A stretch of DNA of 28,798 nt from contig DASSWB010000095.1 of the NCBI GenBank assembly GCA_035705495.1, positions 1 to 28,798 on the forward strand, written 5' to 3'. This document shows, piece after piece, positions 1 to 9,117 of this stretch. The notes under the pieces are model-generated. The model ran no database searches. It was given only the letters and a program-made list of their open reading frames with translations, and was not told the origin of the DNA. Source of the stretch: DASSWB01 sp035705495 (lineage in GTDB: Bacteria > Bacteroidota > Bacteroidia > Flavobacteriales > Flavobacteriaceae). The position numbers and the translations under genes were made by a program. Each line of letters opens with the position of its first letter. The first letter of the stretch is position 1.

Positions 1-909
1 CTTTATCCAAATCAAATCATCATTGTTGACGGTTCTTTAGACGATCAAACTCAAGAGATGCTCAAGGAACATCATTTTCCGAATCTGGAAAATTTTAAAG
101 TGGATGAAGCCAATCGCGGATTGACAAAACAACGGAATTTCGGAATTGAAAAAGTCAACTCAGAGTCGGAAGTTGTGTGTTTTTTGGATGATGATACGGT
201 GCTGACGGAAAATTACTTTGAGAATTTGATAAAGGCTTACCAACTCTATCCCGATGCAGTTGGAGTAGGAGGTTATATTTTGGAAGAAAATATTTGGAAG
301 CAAAAAACTGGAGCTGTCAAAGCAGACGAATTTGAATACGAAGGTTGGGTTCGAAAATTGGGAAGCAGAAATGTACTTCGGAAAAAACTTGGACTTCTTA
401 GTGATGAAGAGCCTGGAATCATGCCATCGTATTCGAACGGATTTTCCATAGGATATTTACCGCCCTCAGGGAGAATTTATCCTGTTGAATTTTTTATGGG
501 TGGTGTTTCTTCTTTTAAAAAGAAAATTTTTGAACGTATCAAATTTTCCACTTATTTCGAGGGCTATGGTTTGTATGAAGACATGGATTTTTGTCTTCGA
601 GCATCCAAAATTGGTCAGCTTTACGTCAACACTGCCGCTGGTTTGTATCATTACCACGACGATGGCGGCAGACCAAACAAATTCAAGTACGGTAAAATGG
701 TGGTGCGAAATGGTTGGTACGTATGGCGAGTGAAATTTCCCAATCCTGATTTTAAATCGAGAGTGAAATGGAATGCAATTGTCCTGACTTTGACTGCCAT
801 ACGTTTTGGGAATATCTTTAATACTAAAAATAGAAAAGAAGCCCTGACGGAAACTTTGGGCAGATTAGCTGGTTGGTTTAGTTTGATTTTTAAAAGATCA
901 AAAAAATGA
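1..909 (+). CDS. Glycosyltransferase family 2, 5'-truncated by the window edge
   Basis: Family 2 (GT-A fold) glycosyltransferase that would transfer a nucleotide-activated sugar onto a growing lipid-linked glycan at the cytoplasmic face. The frame is open from base 1: the first codons read LYPNQIIIVDGSLDDQT, the nucleotide-binding beta strand with its Asp, so the true start lies outside the window and the ATG at 58 is internal. The metal-binding DxD motif is visible as FLDDDTVL about 40 residues later. A later stretch, FEGYGLYEDMDFCLRA, matches the acceptor-side GxxEDxD-type motif of GT2 enzymes. Its stop overlaps the start of the next glycosyltransferase by 4 bases, so the two are probably translationally coupled. 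Sugar specificity cannot be read from sequence. Family call is firm; substrate unknown. Confidence 0.9.
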   Translation, partial: LYPNQIIIVDGSLDDQTQEMLKEHHFPNLENFKVDEANRGLTKQRNFGIEKVNSESEVVCFLDDDTVLTENYFENLIKAYQLYPDAVGVGGYILEENIWKQKTGAVKADEFEYEGWVRKLGSRNVLRKKLGLLSDEEPGIMPSYSNGFSIGYLPPSGRIYPVEFFMGGVSSFKKKIFERIKFSTYFEGYGLYEDMDFCLRASKIGQLYVNTAAGLYHYHDDGGRPNKFKYGKMVVRNGWYVWRVKFPNPDFKSRVKWNAIVLTLTAIRFGNIFNTKNRKEALTETLGRLAGWFSLIFKRSKK

Positions 910-2030
910 AATTTGCCGTCATTTCACATACAGAACACATCAAGGCGCAAGATCAATTATTTGCGTATGCACCTTATGTGAAAGAAATGAATATTTGGTT
1001 GAAATATGTGGATGAGGTTCAAATCGTGGCACCATTGGTAAATAAAAAGGTTGATTCGATCAAAATTCCATATCAGCACAAATCAATTGCAATCAAATCC
1101 ATTTCTGCGATTTCCTTAGTGGGATTTTTTGAAATTGTAAAAAGTGTCTGGCATATACCTGGTATAATTTTTCAGATTTACAAAACGATGCGTTGGGCAG
1201 ATCATATTCATTTGCGCTGTCCCGGTAACATAGGTCTGTTGGGTTGTTTCACGCAGATTTTATTTCCGAAGAAACCCAAAACCGTCAAATATGCGGGTAA
1301 TTGGGATCCAAAGGCAAAACAACCGTGGAGTTATACGCTTCAGAAATGGATTTTAAGCAATACTTTTTTGAGTCGGAATCTTCAGGTTTTGGTTTACGGC
1401 GAATGGAAAAACCAGAGCAAAAATATTCACCCCTTCTTTACAGCTTCTTTTACTGATATGGATGCGCAAATTCCGGTGAATAAAGATTTTTCCGAACCTA
1501 TAAAATTTTTATTTGTCGGAACTCTATCGAAAGGCAAACGACCAATTTTAGCGGTTCAAATCGTGGAAGACTTGAAAAAAATGGGGTTTGATGTTTCTTT
1601 GGATATTTATGGCGAAGGAATTTTAAAATCTGAAATTGAAAATTATATTGCGCAGCACAAGTTGCAGGATTTTATTCAATTGAAAGGAGCAAAGTCTTTA
1701 GAGGAATTGAAATTGGTTTATCAGCAATCACATTTTTTAATTTTACCAAGTCGATCAGAAGGTTGGCCAAAAGTAGTCGCTGAAGCCATGTTTTGGGGTA
1801 CAATTCCTGTTGCAACCGATATTTCTTGCGTGGCTTGGATGCTGGGAAATACTGAACGGGGTATTCTCATTGAACCTGATAGAACGTGTGCAGTCACAAG
1901 AATTTCCGAAGCAATCAAAAATAAAGAAGCATTAAAGCACAAAGCCGAGAAAGCACAAGAATGGTCACGGAATTACACAACCGATTTTTTTGAAATGGAA
2001 ATCGCGAAACTTTTGAAATCAGGAACATGA
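906..2030 (+). CDS. Glycosyltransferase family 4 (GT-B fold)
   Basis: Retaining GT-B glycosyltransferase of about 374 residues, the usual size for the family, probably adding one sugar to an exopolysaccharide or O-antigen repeat unit. The C-terminal half carries the GT4 signature: FLFVGTLSKGKRP begins the nucleotide-sugar domain, and LPSRSEGWPKVVAEAMFWG holds the E-x7-E-type motif that contacts the sugar nucleotide. The N-terminal half lacks the common glycine-rich GGxE start and has few recognisable features, which fits the acceptor-binding domain. The ATG overlaps the previous stop, and the next gene's ATG overlaps this stop (ATGA), so it lies in the middle of a tightly packed operon. The donor and acceptor are not inferable. 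Confidence 0.9.
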   Translation: MKFAVISHTEHIKAQDQLFAYAPYVKEMNIWLKYVDEVQIVAPLVNKKVDSIKIPYQHKSIAIKSISAISLVGFFEIVKSVWHIPGIIFQIYKTMRWADHIHLRCPGNIGLLGCFTQILFPKKPKTVKYAGNWDPKAKQPWSYTLQKWILSNTFLSRNLQVLVYGEWKNQSKNIHPFFTASFTDMDAQIPVNKDFSEPIKFLFVGTLSKGKRPILAVQIVEDLKKMGFDVSLDIYGEGILKSEIENYIAQHKLQDFIQLKGAKSLEELKLVYQQSHFLILPSRSEGWPKVVAEAMFWGTIPVATDISCVAWMLGNTERGILIEPDRTCAVTRISEAIKNKEALKHKAEKAQEWSRNYTTDFFEMEIAKLLKSGT

Positions 2031-3082
2031 AGATATTGCAAATCATAGATTCCCTTCATGCCGGAGGAGCCGAAAGAATGGCGGTGACTTATGCCAATTT
2101 GCTTCAAAAGAAAGGAATTGATTCTTTTTTGTGTTGTACCCGAGAAGAGGGTTTGCTTAAGGATAGTATCGATTCAGGTGTGGGTTATGTGTTTCTGGAA
2201 AAGAAATCGGCATTGGATTTAAAAGCAGTTTTCAGACTGAAAAAATTCATCGCCGATCATCAAATTGAAATCGTTCACGCACATGGAACTTCATTTTTTA
2301 CGGCAACAATCCAGAAAATATTGCGACCAAAATTGAAATTAGTTTGGCATGATCATAATGGAGAACGACCGAGTCAATTAAAATCGAGTAACAGAATACT
2401 TTTTTACAGTTCCACTTTTTTCGATTCCATAATATCAGTCAATCCGGAATTACAGAAATGGGCGAAGAAGAACCTAAAAACAAAGAAAAATTATTACTTA
2501 CCCAATTTTGTCCGCGCTTTTAAGGTAACCCAAAAAGAAAACTCTTCTCTGAACAAATTAATCTGTTTGGCGAACCTACGGGAACCGAAAAACCATTTTA
2601 TTTTAGTTAAGGCGTTCAAGAAAGTAAATGAATCTTTTCCGAATATTGAATTGTTACTCGTGGGAGCGGATTATCATGACACTTACAGCAAGGAACTAAA
2701 GGAACTGATCGCTGCCGAAAATCTTCATGATCAAGTGATGATTTTAGGAAAACAAAAAAATATTTTAGAACTATTAAAACAAGCCGATTTAGGCATTCTT
2801 TCTTCCGATTCCGAAGGATTGCCCATGGCGTTGCTGGAATACGGACAAGTAGGTCTTCCTGTTGTTTGTACAAGGGTCGGGCAATGTGAAGAAGTTGTTG
2901 GGACTTATGGCAAGTTAGTGACAGCGGGTGACGTTGCAGGTTTGGCCAATGCAATTTTAGAATATTTGAAGTCTCCTGATGAAATGAGAAAAGACGCAGC
3001 GCTTTTTCAGCGGAGGGTCAATACAAATTATACTGAAAATGCTATCTTTCCGAAACTTCAGGAAATTTATGAAAATCTATAG
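2027..3082 (+). CDS. Glycosyltransferase family 4 (GT-B fold)
   Basis: Second GT4 enzyme of the cluster, 351 residues. It opens with MKILQIIDSLHAGGAERMA, the typical GT4 N-terminal strand followed by the GGAE(R) acceptor-site loop, and continues with a Glyco_transf_4 domain containing EIVHAHG. The C-terminal domain shows ICLANLREPKNH and LSSDSEGLPMALLEYGQVG, the donor-binding E-x7-E-type region. The GGAER start resembles enzymes acting on lipid-linked oligosaccharides in polysaccharide operons. It overlaps the preceding gene by 4 bases. The next reading frame begins right after its stop, with no clear start codon (see that entry). Confidence 0.92.
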   Translation: MKILQIIDSLHAGGAERMAVTYANLLQKKGIDSFLCCTREEGLLKDSIDSGVGYVFLEKKSALDLKAVFRLKKFIADHQIEIVHAHGTSFFTATIQKILRPKLKLVWHDHNGERPSQLKSSNRILFYSSTFFDSIISVNPELQKWAKKNLKTKKNYYLPNFVRAFKVTQKENSSLNKLICLANLREPKNHFILVKAFKKVNESFPNIELLLVGADYHDTYSKELKELIAAENLHDQVMILGKQKNILELLKQADLGILSSDSEGLPMALLEYGQVGLPVVCTRVGQCEEVVGTYGKLVTAGDVAGLANAILEYLKSPDEMRKDAALFQRRVNTNYTENAIFPKLQEIYENL

Positions 3083-3123
3083 CCATTAACGCGCTTAAAA
3101 AAATATCATATTGGCAACTGGTA

Positions 3124-4446
3124 TTGCTTCACGCATTGCTGGGGTTATTGGTTTATCTGTTTAGGGATATTTCCACTATAGTTCTATTGAGTATTATTGG
3201 ATTCTTCGGGTTTCTTATTATTCGGAAATCAAACAAAAATGATGAAGCTTTGTTTGCGGCGGGATATATGACAATGGCTGAGATATTTTTTAGGATGACG
3301 GGTGCTGCTTTTTTCTACGAATTGGGAAAATATTCTGTCATTGCCTTCTTGTTATTTGGAATGTTCTATATCGGAAATTCCAAAAAAGCGGTTCCTTATT
3401 GGGTTTATTTAATTCTTTTGATACCAGGAATTGTTGTGGCCTCCATGACGCTAAACTTGGGAACAGACGTTCGGGATGCCATTGCTTTTAATCTAAGTGG
3501 CCCTATGTGTTTAGGGTTTTCTGCTTTGTACTGCTACTATAGAAAAATTTCTTTTACCAGATTAAAAAAAATATTGATGGTCATGCTCTTACCAGTAGTA
3601 ACCATTACCGCTTATTTGTATTTATATACCCCCAGTATTGGAGAGGCTTTGAGCAGTGGAACCGGCTCGAATTTCGCAGCATCGGGCGGATTCGGACCCA
3701 ATCAGGTATCTACAATTTTAGGTCTCGGAATGTTTATTTTATTTAGTCGGTTATTTACCTCTCAATCCAAGTTGAACAATCTCATTGATTTAAGTTTACT
3801 GGTGCTGGTCAGTTACCGAGCGGTGATAACCTTTTCACGTGGGGGAGTCATTACGGCCATCGTTTGTATGATTGCTTTTTTATTGTTGTTTTTTATGAAT
3901 GCATCGCCCAAAATAAGACAGAGCATACTCCCTCGTGCTGCTATTATCGTAGGAGCACTTGTCGTTACATGGATTTTTACTTCTATTTTAACGATGGGAT
4001 TAATAGACAAACGATATACAAACAAAGATGCAGCAGGTAGGTTGAAACAAGATATTACTACAGGTAGGGCCGAATTGGTGGAAACAGAGTTGAATGCATT
4101 TTACACACACCCTTTTTTCGGAATTGGTGTTGGAAAAGTAAGGGAGTATCGTTACGAAAAAACCGAAATTTTAGCTGCGAGTCATAATGAATTCAGTAGA
4201 CTGTTGTCGGAACATGGTTTGATGGGTATTTTTGCGCTTCTAATCATTTTTTTCACCCCTTTAATTTATTTTATTTTGGTCGCTAAGAAAAACCCTTTTT
4301 TTCTGGCATTTTTCCTTTTTTGGTTTTTCACCATCAATCATTCGTCAATGCGAATTGCAGCTCCGGCATTTGTTTATGGGTTATGTTTATTATACGTTGT
4401 TAATGAAAAGAAAAATAATTTACATAGGAAACAAATTAGCCGCTAA
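3124..4446 (+). CDS. O-antigen ligase/polymerase-like membrane protein (Wzy/WaaL type)
   Basis: Polytopic membrane protein of about 440 residues with roughly ten hydrophobic segments. A large hydrophilic loop near residues 295-355 includes GRAELVETELNAFYTHPFFGIGVG, followed by SHNEFSRLLSEHGLMG. This GIGxG plus HNExxxxxxExG pattern is characteristic of the Wzy_C/O-antigen ligase family, which polymerises or ligates undecaprenyl-linked repeat units at the periplasmic face. The conventional start given here is TTG at 3124, but the same frame stays open upstream to the stop at 3070-3072, and the codons in between encode a plausible basic N-terminus (NALKKISYWQLV). The true start may therefore be a non-canonical ATT at 3085 or another codon in that interval. 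Polymerase and ligase cannot be told apart from sequence alone. Confidence 0.82.
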   Translation: MLHALLGLLVYLFRDISTIVLLSIIGFFGFLIIRKSNKNDEALFAAGYMTMAEIFFRMTGAAFFYELGKYSVIAFLLFGMFYIGNSKKAVPYWVYLILLIPGIVVASMTLNLGTDVRDAIAFNLSGPMCLGFSALYCYYRKISFTRLKKILMVMLLPVVTITAYLYLYTPSIGEALSSGTGSNFAASGGFGPNQVSTILGLGMFILFSRLFTSQSKLNNLIDLSLLVLVSYRAVITFSRGGVITAIVCMIAFLLLFFMNASPKIRQSILPRAAIIVGALVVTWIFTSILTMGLIDKRYTNKDAAGRLKQDITTGRAELVETELNAFYTHPFFGIGVGKVREYRYEKTEILAASHNEFSRLLSEHGLMGIFALLIIFFTPLIYFILVAKKNPFFLAFFLFWFFTINHSSMRIAAPAFVYGLCLLYVVNEKKNNLHRKQISR

Positions 4447-5416
4447 AGGTGCGACGGTTACTTCAATTGAAACTTTGGGCGAATTTCTTCGAAGCGAAAA
4501 TGTTGAGGTAATCACTGCGTCAGATAAAAGGAATAAAATATTGAGACTGTTGGATATGCTCAAAACTGTTTATTCCAATTCAAAAAAAGCGGATTTTGTT
4601 TTGATCGATACCTATAGTACTTCTAATTTCTGGTATGCATTTTTGATTGCCAAGTTGTGCAAAAATCTTTCTATCAACTACATCCCTATTTTAAGAGGTG
4701 GAAATCTTCCGCATCGTTTGAAAATATCACCGCGAGCTTCTCATTTTATTTTTAGGAATGCCCAAGTTAATATAGCACCTTCCGGTTTTTTAATGGAAGA
4801 ATTTTCGAAAGCGGGATTTTCAAATTTGAAATTTATTCCCAACAGTATTGATTTACAGCATTATAAATTTAAGATGCGGGAAAATATTAAGCCGAAGCTT
4901 CTTTGGGTGCGAGCGTTTTCCGAAGTTTACAATCCAATTTTAGCAATAAAAATTTTTGAGTCCCTGCGAAAAACCCATTCTGAAGCAGAATTGTGCATGG
5001 TGGGTCCGACTAAGGACGATTCTTTTTTGGAATGTAAAAATTATGCGGAAAGCAATAATCTGCCAGTAACTTTCACGGGTAAATTGGATAAATCTGAATG
5101 GATCAAACTTTCAGAATCCTATGATATTTTTCTCAACACAACAAATTACGACAATACACCGGTAAGTGTTATTGAAGCGATGGCGTTGGGAATGCCTGTT
5201 ATTTCTACTGATGTGGGAGGAATTCCTTATTTATTGACCGATAAACATGATGCCTTATTGGTTTCACCACGAAGCTTAAAAGATTTCGTGGATAAAATTC
5301 ATTTCATTCTCAAATCACCTGAAAATGCTCTACAAATGACACATAATGCACGACAAAAAGCAGAAAGTTTTGATTGGAAAGTAGTTAAGGAAGATTGGAT
5401 GCAAATTATTCGATAA
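4403..5416 (+). CDS. Glycosyltransferase family 4 (GT-B fold)
   Basis: Third GT4 enzyme, about 337 residues from the chosen start. I chose the ATG at 4403 because the protein then begins MKRKIIYIGNKLAAKGATVT, a normal GT4 first strand with a glycine/alanine-rich loop. An upstream TTG at 4355 would add 16 hydrophobic residues that merely read through the end of the polymerase gene. The acceptor domain has ILRGGNLPHRL. The donor domain has LLWVRAFSEVYNP and FLNTTNYDNTPVSVIEAMALGMPVIST, the GT4 donor-site motif with its Glu. It overlaps the polymerase gene by 44 bases in another frame. Probably adds a sugar to the same repeat unit as its neighbours. Confidence 0.88.
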   Translation: MKRKIIYIGNKLAAKGATVTSIETLGEFLRSENVEVITASDKRNKILRLLDMLKTVYSNSKKADFVLIDTYSTSNFWYAFLIAKLCKNLSINYIPILRGGNLPHRLKISPRASHFIFRNAQVNIAPSGFLMEEFSKAGFSNLKFIPNSIDLQHYKFKMRENIKPKLLWVRAFSEVYNPILAIKIFESLRKTHSEAELCMVGPTKDDSFLECKNYAESNNLPVTFTGKLDKSEWIKLSESYDIFLNTTNYDNTPVSVIEAMALGMPVISTDVGGIPYLLTDKHDALLVSPRSLKDFVDKIHFILKSPENALQMTHNARQKAESFDWKVVKEDWMQIIR

Positions 5417-5449
5417 TATTTTTATCTTTAGCCACGATTATTCCTGCTA

Positions 5450-6838
5450 ATGGCCACCAAAAAAAAGATACATTTTGAAATTTCCGAAAGGAAAATTCTG
5501 TTAAGAATTCTGGATGTTGTCAGTGTTCTTATAGCTCTTTTCCTAGTAGGCAATATTTTTCAGTTTGATTATTTTAATTTCACCTCTGACGTTGGAATTT
5601 GGATCGTGATCCTCACAATTTATCTAAGCATTTTTGCTACGATTTTTGAACTTTATGATCTTCAAAAAGCGAGTAAATTGGATGTGGTGGTGAAAAATAT
5701 AATTTTAACGACCTCCCTTACTGTCTTATTCTATCTTTTAACACCTTTTTTCACACCAACATTACCTGAAAATAGGTTACAGATTATTTACTTTTTCATC
5801 TCTATTGCAACCGCACTTTTTCTTTGGCGGCTCGCATACATCACACTGATTTCTTCGCCGAGATTTTATAAACGCGTATTGGTCGTGGGGGATTCTTTTG
5901 ATATTGAACATATTTGTTCCGCATTGCAAAAAAACGATCCCAACTACGTTGTTGTGGGTTTTATAAATACCAGTGATGATGCAAAGGATCCAATCGGTAA
6001 TTTGAAAAGATTTTTTGGTGAGAATTTGGAAGAGATCATAAAGGAAAATCATATTGGGGAAATTGTGGTTTCCAGCTCCTATAATGAAGGTTCTATGTCT
6101 CCAATTTATGATCAGTTGATTAAATTACTGAAATCAGGTTTTCCAATCCGGGAATACAATCAGGTGTATGAGGAAGTCACACATCGTATTCCGGTTCAAC
6201 ATATGGAAAAAGATTTTTATAAATTTTTTCCGTTCAGTCGGAGCAACCAAAATCAACTTTATTTGGTTTATAATCGTTTGTTCGACATTATATTTTCTTT
6301 GATTGGATCTCTTTTGGGAATCGTCCTGATTGGTTTTGTTTTTATTGGGAACTTTTGTGGGAACAGAGGAAATATTTTTTATCGTCAGGAAAGGATTGGA
6401 AAAAATGGCCAAAGCTTTATGATCTATAAATTCCGTACCATGGTCAAAGACGCTGAAATTCACGGCGCGCAATGGGCTCAGGAAAATGATTTAAGGGTCA
6501 CGAAATTTGGAAAGTTTTTAAGAAAAACAAGATTGGATGAATTTCCTCAATTTTACAATATTTTAAAAGGAGAAATGAGTTTTATCGGTCCTCGGCCAGA
6601 ACGTCCGATGTTTGTCAAAGAGCTTACGGAGATTATTCCCTTTTACGAGGTAAGACATATCGTAAAACCCGGTTTAACAGGATGGGCACAAGTAAAAACC
6701 CCTTACGGTTCTTCTTTTGCAGATAGTTTAAGAAAACTGCAATACGATTTGTATTATATCAAACATCGAGGAGTATTTCTGGATTATAAAATTATCATGA
6801 AAACTTTAAGCACCATTATTTTTTACCGAGGACAATAG
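5450..6838 (+). CDS. Polyprenyl-phosphate sugar-1-phosphate transferase (exopolysaccharide initiation, WcaJ/WbaP-like)
   Basis: Initiating enzyme of the polysaccharide pathway: it moves a hexose-1-phosphate from a UDP-sugar to undecaprenyl phosphate at the inner membrane. At 462 residues it has the two-part layout of the family: four N-terminal membrane helices with a nucleotide-binding-like CoA-binding_3 domain (RVLVVGDSFDIEHI, near residue 145), then a hydrophobic hairpin near residue 280 and the Bac_transf catalytic domain to the end. Catalytic-domain motifs visible are FYRQERIGKNGQSFMIYKFRTM, the TRLDEFPQ Asp-Glu pair, SFIGPRPERP, and KPGLTGWAQV. A TATCTTTA at 5423-5430 could be a -7 element, but I found no -33 element at the right distance. 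Glucose versus galactose or N-acetylated donors cannot be decided. Confidence 0.93.
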   Translation: MATKKKIHFEISERKILLRILDVVSVLIALFLVGNIFQFDYFNFTSDVGIWIVILTIYLSIFATIFELYDLQKASKLDVVVKNIILTTSLTVLFYLLTPFFTPTLPENRLQIIYFFISIATALFLWRLAYITLISSPRFYKRVLVVGDSFDIEHICSALQKNDPNYVVVGFINTSDDAKDPIGNLKRFFGENLEEIIKENHIGEIVVSSSYNEGSMSPIYDQLIKLLKSGFPIREYNQVYEEVTHRIPVQHMEKDFYKFFPFSRSNQNQLYLVYNRLFDIIFSLIGSLLGIVLIGFVFIGNFCGNRGNIFYRQERIGKNGQSFMIYKFRTMVKDAEIHGAQWAQENDLRVTKFGKFLRKTRLDEFPQFYNILKGEMSFIGPRPERPMFVKELTEIIPFYEVRHIVKPGLTGWAQVKTPYGSSFADSLRKLQYDLYYIKHRGVFLDYKIIMKTLSTIIFYRGQ

Positions 6839-6934
6839 TTGGCGATAAACAATCATCCGCAACAACTTTGGCTTCCAAATTAATCAAGGAAACAAACCGA
6901 TTGAAATCTGAATTATAATAAAGCACTTTAAAAA

Positions 6935-7474
6935 ATGAAAAGAACAGTATTAATTCTTTTGTTATTGCAACAATTTATTGTGAAGGCACAAGAAAAAGAT
7001 CCGTGGACAGTATATATGACACCGTCCACAATGCATGAATTGCTTTCCACGTATGAAGGTGAATTTCAAATGGAAATTGAAATGGATGGTCTAAATGAAC
7101 CGATGGTTATCAGTTCTACTCATAAAATGATTTTGGGTGGTCGTTTTTTGGAATTGAAACAGAAAGGGAAAATGATGGGAATGGATTATGAATCCATCTA
7201 CACCATTGGATATAATACGATAGACAGCACATTTACAATGACCACTATTACGAATATGGGCACTGGGACTTTGACACTTCAGGGCAAATGGAACGAAAAG
7301 ACGAAAACGGCAACTCTGTACGGAAAACTAACCAATCCGGTTTCCCGAAAAACAATAGCTGTACGACAAACCCTTGCGTTTTTAGATGAACAAACAATAT
7401 TAATTCAAAGTTACGATCAGGAAGGAAATAATCTTGAAATAAAAACTGTTCAATATAAGTTTGTCAGAATATAA
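6935..7474 (+). CDS. DUF1579 family secreted protein
   Basis: 179-residue protein with a short N-terminal signal peptide (hydrophobic run then VKAQE, cleavage probably after A). The body matches the DUF1579 pattern: an opening with LLSTYEGEFQMEIEM, then GRFLELKQKGKMMGMDYESI and IGYNTIDSTFTMTTITNMGTG, alternating strands that suggest a lipocalin-like beta barrel. Family members are small secreted or periplasmic proteins of unknown function. It stands alone between the polysaccharide cluster and the convergent lnt gene, with 48 bases to the lnt stop and no obvious terminator hairpin between them. The preceding 96-base gap shows no convincing promoter. Confidence 0.8.
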   Translation: MKRTVLILLLLQQFIVKAQEKDPWTVYMTPSTMHELLSTYEGEFQMEIEMDGLNEPMVISSTHKMILGGRFLELKQKGKMMGMDYESIYTIGYNTIDSTFTMTTITNMGTGTLTLQGKWNEKTKTATLYGKLTNPVSRKTIAVRQTLAFLDEQTILIQSYDQEGNNLEIKTVQYKFVRI

Positions 7475-7522
7475 TTGGGTAAGTAAAAATCCTCCATCTG
7501 GCAATGTGCTTATACCGGACAG

Positions 7523-9109
7523 CTATCTACGTCTTTTATATTTCAGAAAAGAAAAAATAAAAATGAGTAATGCAATAAATGGAGCCACACGGGCTATAAT
7601 ATCTCCGTGTTTGGTATAAAATGTTATCTCTGAATTTCTTGAGATCTTTCCGGATAATTGTCCTTGTTCCTCATATCCTAAAGTAGACTCAATTTTCCCT
7701 TTTTCATTTATCAGGGCGGAAATACCTGTATTGGCACTACGCGCAATTGATCTTCTGTTTTCTATTGCCCGCAACTTCGCATAACTTAAATGTTGTTTGT
7801 GTCCCTGCGTATTTCCCCACCAAGCATCATTGGTGATAATGGCCAAAAATTCTGCACCGTTGTTTACATAACCGGTAACGTATTCACCATAAACCGATTC
7901 GTAACAGATTATGGGAGCGACTTTATATCCATTTTTCAATTCAAAAACGCTTCGCTCAGGTTGTGTGGTTTTCATGGCAACGGTACCGCCCAAATCAATC
8001 ATGATATTGCCCAAAATTGGTTTTAAAAATGATTGGTAGGGAAAATTTTCCACGCCTACAACGAGTTTCGATTTATGGTACATCTGAATGCTATCCGTGG
8101 CGTTTATCAGAAAAGCCGAATTGTAATCGTCATACCAGTCGTTCAGACCGATTTGGTTCGTTTGTTTTTTTACTTTTTCAGGATCACTAAAACGATTGTA
8201 CATTGAAATTCCACCTAAAAAATTAACCGTGGGGTGATTTTTCACCAGAACCTTACTGTAATGACTTGCATACGAATATGAGAAATTCTTTAAGGAAGTG
8301 CCATCAGCGTAAACTGTTTCGGGAGCAATAACAAGTTCTGTTGAATCATTAATGCCTTGCACCGCCAAACGGTTTAAAAGCGGACCTATTTTCGCATCGG
8401 AAGTGTTGTATTTTTCGGTATACGGATTAATATTGGGCTGTAATACAACTACATCTACAGTTTTTTCACTTTCAGAATAATTCCAAAGAATAACATAGGA
8501 AACAAGAATAGGTAATAAAATTAATAGGGAAGCTTTAAATATTCCGCGGAAAATAATTTCTTTTTCTTTGTGCTGACGATAAATCAGCAACATTTTGAAG
8601 AAGATAATATTTCCGAGCCATACCCATAAAGTCCCGCCAAAAGTACCTGTGTATTCATACCACTGAATCCAATTTGAAAAATCGGAAAATCCGTTGCCCA
8701 GATTCAACCAAGGCCAAGAAAAATCCCAATGCAGGTGCAACAATTCAAAACTAATCCACAGACAAACCAAAAAAGCAATTGATGCTTTAAAGTCCACTCG
8801 TTTGGCAACAATGTGGTAAATTAGAAATACAAGGGACATTAATAAAGAATTGGCCAAAACCGCAAACCACATTCCAAATGGCGTGGAAAAATAAAGCCAA
8901 TAAGTAGTTGTTATATTCCATGTGAAGAAGGTCACATAGGCCAAGCCCAGAATTTTTAAATTGGAAAATTTAATATTTAGGGTTCTTATATTGAATTCGG
9001 CAAGAAGCAGCGGTACAAAAGAAAAAAACAGCAAAAGTGGAAAACCATAGGTGGGCCAAGAAAGTGCTAATAAAATCCCCGAAGAAAATGCATATAAAAG
9101 ATGCTTCAT
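7523..9109 (-). CDS. lnt: Apolipoprotein N-acyltransferase
   Basis: Inner-membrane enzyme that adds the third acyl chain to the N-terminal cysteine of lipoproteins, the last step of lipoprotein maturation. The 528-residue protein has about seven hydrophobic segments up to residue 215, a periplasmic nitrilase-fold domain, and a C-terminal membrane helix (near 505-522) followed by a basic tail KYKRRR. The Glu-Lys-Cys triad is visible: E264 in IAPETVYAD, K346 in MYHKSKLVVG, and C402 in PIICYESVYGE. The usual LVPFGE after the Lys reads LVVGVEN here, keeping the Glu. It lies 8 bases after the PorV-like gene and is probably cotranscribed with it. Lipoproteins elsewhere in the window (the CzcB adaptor and the OB-fold protein) would be its substrates. 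Confidence 0.95.
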   Translation of the reverse strand: MKHLLYAFSSGILLALSWPTYGFPLLLFFSFVPLLLAEFNIRTLNIKFSNLKILGLAYVTFFTWNITTTYWLYFSTPFGMWFAVLANSLLMSLVFLIYHIVAKRVDFKASIAFLVCLWISFELLHLHWDFSWPWLNLGNGFSDFSNWIQWYEYTGTFGGTLWVWLGNIIFFKMLLIYRQHKEKEIIFRGIFKASLLILLPILVSYVILWNYSESEKTVDVVVLQPNINPYTEKYNTSDAKIGPLLNRLAVQGINDSTELVIAPETVYADGTSLKNFSYSYASHYSKVLVKNHPTVNFLGGISMYNRFSDPEKVKKQTNQIGLNDWYDDYNSAFLINATDSIQMYHKSKLVVGVENFPYQSFLKPILGNIMIDLGGTVAMKTTQPERSVFELKNGYKVAPIICYESVYGEYVTGYVNNGAEFLAIITNDAWWGNTQGHKQHLSYAKLRAIENRRSIARSANTGISALINEKGKIESTLGYEEQGQLSGKISRNSEITFYTKHGDIIARVAPFIALLIFIFSFLKYKRRR

Positions 9110-9117
9110 AATGAATG

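Noticed and set aside
4355..4402. TTG start for the third GT4 gene, 16 residues upstream
   Set aside because: Adds codons read from the polymerase gene; the ATG at 4403 gives a normal GT4 first strand.
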